From the NCBI GenBank assembly GCA_002085035.1, contig MZGM01000072.1, forward strand, positions 1 through 6,708: a stretch of 6,708 nucleotides of DNA, given 5' to 3'. Numbering within the stretch: the stretch's first letter is position 1; each line of letters begins with the position of its first letter. This DNA is from Candidatus Zhuqueibacterota bacterium 4484_219. Lineage in GTDB: Bacteria > Zhuqueibacterota > JdFR-76 > 4484-219. This document shows, piece by piece, positions 6,707 to 6,708 of the stretch. The notes beneath the pieces are model-generated. The model saw only the letters and a program-made list of their open reading frames with translations. It was not told the origin of the DNA and made no database searches. The position numbers and the translations under genes were made by a program.

Positions 6707-6708
6707 TT

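Overview
The window is a compact, single-direction (+ strand) stretch of bacterial chromosome of moderate, slightly AT-rich composition. In order it carries the 3' end of a PlsC-type acyltransferase gene, rpsA (ribosomal protein S1), mtaB (tRNA methylthiotransferase), an OPT-family oligopeptide transporter, tRNA-Arg(CCU), and a membrane-anchored TPR protein followed by a probable intrinsic terminator. There are no phage, transposon, CRISPR or plasmid signatures. All gaps between genes are short (about 0 to 50 bases), and no stretch over 300 bases lacks a gene.

Organism: the style of the proteins suggests an uncultured or anaerobic Gram-negative lineage near the FCB group (Calditrichota, Marinimicrobia, KSB1 or Cloacimonadota-like). 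The features behind this are S1 with a long acidic N-terminal extension, an MtaB-type methylthiotransferase, a prokaryotic OPT transporter, and a single-pass TPR protein with a basic N-terminal tail. Clear Shine-Dalgarno sequences before rpsA and the transporter argue against typical Bacteroidota, which use them little. The placement is an inference with low confidence.

Layout: bases 1-320 are plsC C-terminal coding sequence (membrane phospholipid synthesis). Its stop codon directly abuts the rpsA start, and the rpsA ribosome-binding site is made of the last Arg-Arg codons of plsC. rpsA (321-2426) encodes a six-domain S1 with unusually long disordered tails at both ends. mtaB (2457-3782) follows after 30 bases with a weak ribosome-binding site. 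The transporter (3822-5804) has a good one. tRNA-Arg(CCU) lies at 5856-5929, the TPR gene at 5977-6645, and a hairpin at 6685-6706.

How the genes fit together: rpsA, mtaB and the tRNA all serve translation (mRNA recruitment, tRNA modification, decoding of AGG). The acyltransferase, transporter and TPR protein are envelope or membrane functions. No terminator is visible between the genes, so partial or complete co-transcription is possible but not shown. I see no convincing new biological system here. The most curious details are translational: a 10-base perfect anti-Shine-Dalgarno complement inside the rpsA coding region, and the overlap of plsC tandem AGG codons with the rpsA ribosome-binding site.
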